From Promethearchaeota archaeon (GTDB lineage: Archaea; Asgardarchaeota; Lokiarchaeia; Sigynarchaeales; SOKP01), in contig JAHLWJ010000014.1 in NCBI GenBank assembly GCA_019057975.1, positions 1 through 28,745 on the forward strand: a stretch of 28,745 nt of DNA, read 5' to 3'. Made by a program: the position numbers and the translations under genes. This document shows positions 25,352 to 28,745 of this stretch, in pieces (positions within the stretch are counted from its first letter, which is position 1; each line of letters begins with the position of its first letter). The notes under the pieces are model-generated. The model did no database searches, had not been told where the DNA came from, and saw nothing but the letters and a program-made list of their open reading frames with translations.

Positions 25352-27730
25352 TTAATACTCAGTTCGAGCGATGATTTCATCTTGTGCGCTTTTTGATAAT
25401 TCAGCAAAATATACCGAATATCCTGCGATTCTTACAACTAACCCTCTATAATTATCTGGTTCTTTTTGAGCTTTACTTAGAGTTTGTTTTCCCACAACAT
25501 TAAATTGGACTTGATAACCACCTTCAGGCTCAAAAAAAGTTCTAATTAGTGGAATTAAAATATTTAATTTTAATGTGTTTGGATGAAAAGATAAAATAAG
25601 TGAATTACCATTTGTCATTAATCCATTCTTAAGCTTTTTAATAGAATTAAGAATAGCTGTGGGTCCATTTTCATCCATACCACTTGTAGGACAAAGACCA
25701 TTTGAAAGAGGTTCTGTCTTTTTTCTACCATCAGCTGAAGCTCCTGTAAAAACACCAAATGCTAAATGAAAAGTTGTGGAATATATTCCAGGATTATATT
25801 TCCCTCCTCGATAATTGGAATACTTAGAAATTTCTTCACAATAAAATCTTGCGACATCAACGGCTATATCATCAACGTAATCGTTATCGTTACCAAATTT
25901 TGGTACTTTATTGATAAAAAACTCCCGCCATTCAGTTCCTTTTCTTCCTTGATAAACACCCCTGAAATTCTTACTAAGCATCAGAACTAAATCTTCAAAT
26001 GAAAGGAGTTTTTCTTCAAAAACAACTTTTTTAATTACAGCAAGACTGTCTGCGACTGTGGCTAAACCAATAAGTTGAGGTCCTGTAAAATTGTAAATTG
26101 CCCCGCCTTTTGTTATGTCTAATCCACGTACTATACAATCATCTATAGTTGCAGATAAAAATGGTTGGGGAGTAAGTTCAGCAATCACTTTATCAAGAAA
26201 AAACATGGTCTTCACCATATAGTCAATAAAAAATTTCACCTGATCCTTAAATGCATCCCAAAGATCCTCATAAGAGTCAATGTCTTTTTTCATTTTAACT
26301 CCATATTCTTTTCGAGATATCATATCAATCCCATTATTTAATGCTAATTCTAAACATTTCACAACGTTGAATTGATTTGCATTTGTCGATCCGAATGATT
26401 TACACGGGTGTTGTGGTTCAACACATCCTATTGGTGCATATTCTCGAGCATCTTCAAGAGTAAATCCTTTATTAATAAGACCAGGTATCATTATATGGTC
26501 ATTAAGTAGAGCAATGCTAGTACCACTTTTTATAGATTCTCCAACTTTCATAAAAAAATCTTCTGAGGAATCTCTATGAATCCTAACACAAAAAGTTGGC
26601 TGTACAGATTTAACGTGAGTATATGCATCTAAAATAATCAATGATAATTCATTTGTGGCGTCGTTTCCTTCACGATCTAACCCTCCAATTACTACATTTT
26701 GAGCAATAGGAGGCCCTTCTACAGCCACTACTCCTTTTGAAATAACATAATTCCATAATGTTGAGAGTTTGATGAAAAAACATTCTATTAGAAACTGAAC
26801 TTTTTCTATAGTAATATTTCCTTCTTTTAAATCTACTAAATAATAAGGATATAAATACTGATCTAACCGTCCCACTGAAATAGCAAAACCACCATCTTCT
26901 AAACCACATATTAAATGAGTAAAGTAAATTAATTGTAATGCTTCTTCAAAATTTTTTGGAGGTTTACCTGAAATATTATAGCAAATTTCAGAGATTTCAT
27001 AAAATTCTTTTTGACGGGTGGGATCGTGTTCTTTTTCACCCATTTCTCTCGCTAAACTACAAAATCTCTTTATAAATTTTTTAGCAGCGCTCAATAGAAT
27101 GATTACTGATTCCAAAAAAGTCTTTTTCTTTTTATCATTTGAGTTTTTTTCTAAACTCCTCATTGCTTTTTGAATTAAACCATTGACTCCGGTTTTTAGT
27201 ATATTATTATGACCAGGAAAAAAATGACCAATTCCACTAGAGAGTTCCACATCTACAGCAAACACAAGCTTTTCCATAATGTCTTTTATATCTGGTTTTA
27301 AAAAGGATTGAAATCGTTCTTGTACGGTAATTTCTTCATTTTTCCAATAAGTAATTAGCTTTTCTCTTACATACTCTTTTTCTTGTTTTGTTAAAAAAAG
27401 CTTTTGGACAGGACGAGAATCATAATTATCAATATCTTGCTCTATTGTATCTATTCGAGCTTCAGGATACATGGGCGTTCCTACATATTTGGTACATCTA
27501 TTCCCGACTATATATTCATCTTCCCATATTTTTATTGTCATATTTGTTAAATAAAAATCCATAGCTTTCGCAAATCTAATAATTGGGTTTTCTCCTTTAG
27601 TTTTTTTATAGGATTCTGTAAACAATCTCGCTCTTTCCACACATATTTCATGTGGTGCCTTTATTAGCTTATTCTTCATTCTTATTGTGCGTTCTCTATA
27701 ATTTGAATAAGGAATTTGGTCTAATTGCAT
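25352..27730 (-). CDS. Glycyl radical enzyme (GCVEP type, not true pyruvate formate-lyase)
   Basis: A 792-residue oxygen-sensitive enzyme of the PFL/glycerol dehydratase/choline-lyase superfamily. The thiyl cysteine is C436 in APIGCVEPQH, with the adjacent catalytic glutamate two residues on. The glycyl radical site is VRIAGYSVYF (G770) in a typical C-terminus ending SAQDEIIARTEY. The N-terminal NMTIKIWEDEYIVGNRC and YPEAR blocks are also family marks. Pyruvate formate-lyase has two neighbouring cysteines; here there is one, as in dehydratases, decarboxylases and C-N/C-S lyases, so automatic PFL labels would mislead. The substrate is not determined. A radical-SAM activating enzyme is required; none is in the window. 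GGGAG lies four bases before the ATG, a strong ribosome binding site. Confidence 0.93.
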   Translation of the reverse strand: MQLDQIPYSNYRERTIRMKNKLIKAPHEICVERARLFTESYKKTKGENPIIRFAKAMDFYLTNMTIKIWEDEYIVGNRCTKYVGTPMYPEARIDTIEQDIDNYDSRPVQKLFLTKQEKEYVREKLITYWKNEEITVQERFQSFLKPDIKDIMEKLVFAVDVELSSGIGHFFPGHNNILKTGVNGLIQKAMRSLEKNSNDKKKKTFLESVIILLSAAKKFIKRFCSLAREMGEKEHDPTRQKEFYEISEICYNISGKPPKNFEEALQLIYFTHLICGLEDGGFAISVGRLDQYLYPYYLVDLKEGNITIEKVQFLIECFFIKLSTLWNYVISKGVVAVEGPPIAQNVVIGGLDREGNDATNELSLIILDAYTHVKSVQPTFCVRIHRDSSEDFFMKVGESIKSGTSIALLNDHIMIPGLINKGFTLEDAREYAPIGCVEPQHPCKSFGSTNANQFNVVKCLELALNNGIDMISRKEYGVKMKKDIDSYEDLWDAFKDQVKFFIDYMVKTMFFLDKVIAELTPQPFLSATIDDCIVRGLDITKGGAIYNFTGPQLIGLATVADSLAVIKKVVFEEKLLSFEDLVLMLSKNFRGVYQGRKGTEWREFFINKVPKFGNDNDYVDDIAVDVARFYCEEISKYSNYRGGKYNPGIYSTTFHLAFGVFTGASADGRKKTEPLSNGLCPTSGMDENGPTAILNSIKKLKNGLMTNGNSLILSFHPNTLKLNILIPLIRTFFEPEGGYQVQFNVVGKQTLSKAQKEPDNYRGLVVRIAGYSVYFAELSKSAQDEIIARTEY

Positions 27731-27838
27731 ATATCTCCCTAAACTTTTTCAATTCTTCAGATTAATTAAGAATATAATTGCTTTATTTAATAAACGTTTT
27801 TATATATATTTTCAAAGAAATGTTGGAATTTAAAAGAT

Positions 27839-28675
27839 TTAAATAAATTTCATTAAATGATCCTTAGTTTTGGGAGAAAATAATTGGTTTCCTTTTATTG
27901 GATCCTTAACTCTTTTAATAGCTACATCCAAATATTCTTTACTCGAGTCAATCCCAATGAATTTTCGATTTAAAATACTACAAGCTATCCCTGTTGTCCC
28001 AGATCCGACAAATGGATCCAATACCCAATCACCTTCATTTGAAGAGGATGAAATTATTCTATTTAATAATTCTAATGGCTTTTGAGTTGGGTGTTTACCA
28101 AATTCTTTCTCATCTTTAGGAATTAAAGGAATTGACCAAACACTCCTCATTTGTTTATCCTTATTTTTTAATTTATCTTTAGGGTTATTCCAGAATTTCA
28201 TTTTCTTATAATTAAATGTATGTTGAGAGTTTCTTGACTTTCGAGCCCATAAAACAATTTCATGGCTATGGGTGAAATATTTACATGATAAATTAGGAGG
28301 TGCATTTGGTTTATACCATACTATTGAGTTTATTATATCATATTCATTTTTTTCCAATAAATATCCTATCTTATAAATAATATGTAATGTACCGGAAACC
28401 CAAATACATCCATTTTCCTTTAGAACTCTTTTACATGCTTTTAACCAAGAAACAATAAAATTAATATCTTCATCGAAACCTTTTGATTTATCCCAATCCC
28501 CTTTATTAACCGAAACCATCTTTCCTGATTTACAAGTAATGCCATCATTTGATAAGAAATAGGGGGGATCAGCAAATATTAAATCAAATTTTCTATCTTC
28601 AAATTGTTTAAGTATATCTAAAATGTCTCCATGATACAAAACAAAATCTTTCTCATCAAAATAAGGCTTTATCAT
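27839..28675 (-). CDS. DNA adenine methyltransferase, beta class, DpnA/MboI-like
   Basis: A 278-residue amino-methyltransferase in the beta order, with the catalytic motif before the AdoMet site. Motif IV is FADPPYFLS (DPPY at 36-39). Motif I is DPFVGSGTTG (220-229), near the C-terminus. The block SNDGITCKSGKMVSVNKGDW, the PNLSCKYFTHSHEIVLWARK stretch and GKHPTQKPLELL all closely resemble, from memory, the DpnA/M2.DpnII type of GATC N6-adenine methyltransferase; GATC specificity is therefore a good guess, not shown. No restriction endonuclease or second methyltransferase is next to it within the window, though the left neighbour of this gene is outside the view. It may be an orphan methyltransferase or part of a truncated-in-view system. 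Confidence 0.88.
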   Translation of the reverse strand: MIKPYFDEKDFVLYHGDILDILKQFEDRKFDLIFADPPYFLSNDGITCKSGKMVSVNKGDWDKSKGFDEDINFIVSWLKACKRVLKENGCIWVSGTLHIIYKIGYLLEKNEYDIINSIVWYKPNAPPNLSCKYFTHSHEIVLWARKSRNSQHTFNYKKMKFWNNPKDKLKNKDKQMRSVWSIPLIPKDEKEFGKHPTQKPLELLNRIISSSSNEGDWVLDPFVGSGTTGIACSILNRKFIGIDSSKEYLDVAIKRVKDPIKGNQLFSPKTKDHLMKFI

Positions 28676-28745
28676 ATCTAGATAAATATTTCTTAGGAAC
28701 TATAAAAATTCAATCAAACTGGTTAAGAAAATATAATATCTTTTA

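Noticed and set aside
26670..26909. 79-codon minus-strand ORF inside the glycyl radical enzyme gene
   Set aside because: Alternate frame of a clear, uninterrupted gene; composition is Arg/Ser/Phe-rich as expected for an out-of-frame read.
25352..27730. Annotation as pyruvate formate-lyase (pflB/pflD)
   Set aside because: PFL needs two adjacent cysteines at the active site; only one (in GCVEP) is present.

Overview
This window looks like a piece of an Asgard archaeal chromosome, most likely from the Lokiarchaeia or close relatives. The reasons are very AT-rich DNA, archaeal-type informational genes (ribosomal protein L15e, an archaeal-type ValRS, intron-bearing tRNAs, a C/D box sRNA, TATA-box promoters), and several eukaryote-like small-GTPase/roadblock/longin proteins in one stretch. 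The assignment comes from gene content read by eye, not from a database search.

Layout. 14-1429 (-) is a TrpB2-type tryptophan synthase beta subunit. 1812-2216 (-) is a roadblock/LC7 protein whose reading frame has no ATG/GTG/TTG at a sensible N-terminus and seems to start at ATA. 2510-7017 (+) is a pair of overlapping genes for two very large helical proteins I do not recognise, followed by a small two-helix membrane protein (7123-7398). 7410-8132 (-) is a RecB/Cas4-like PD-(D/E)XK nuclease. 8469-8572 (+) is tRNA-Arg(TCT) with an intron in the D-loop. 8864-9463 (-) is L15e. 9618-10091 (+) is a DUF2095-like protein. 10151-10232 (+) is a C/D box sRNA whose D guide fits the P-loop of 23S rRNA. 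10265-11806 (-) is a winged-helix protein and a longin-like/winged-helix protein. 12015-14583 (+) holds a HAD hydrolase, a nitrilase-family amidohydrolase and a Rag/Gtr-like GTPase with a roadblock-like tail.

The centre of interest is 14691-22421 (+). A GC-rich hairpin and a TATA box precede an Orc1/Cdc6-like AAA+ protein with a ruined Walker B, then an unusually long SMC protein with no recognisable hinge, a ScpA kleisin with an N-terminal SAP-like module and an apparent ATA start, and ScpB. I read this as a divergent condensin module with a built-in, probably ATPase-dead, origin-recognition-like DNA binder.

The right end is on the minus strand: valine-tRNA ligase (22439-25039), tRNA-Ala(CGC) with an intron at the 5' side of the anticodon loop (25163-25264), a glycyl radical enzyme of the GCVEP (non-PFL) type without an activase in view (25352-27730), and a DpnA-like adenine DNA methyltransferase (27839-28675). 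I see no CRISPR array, insertion sequence, rRNA gene or prophage.
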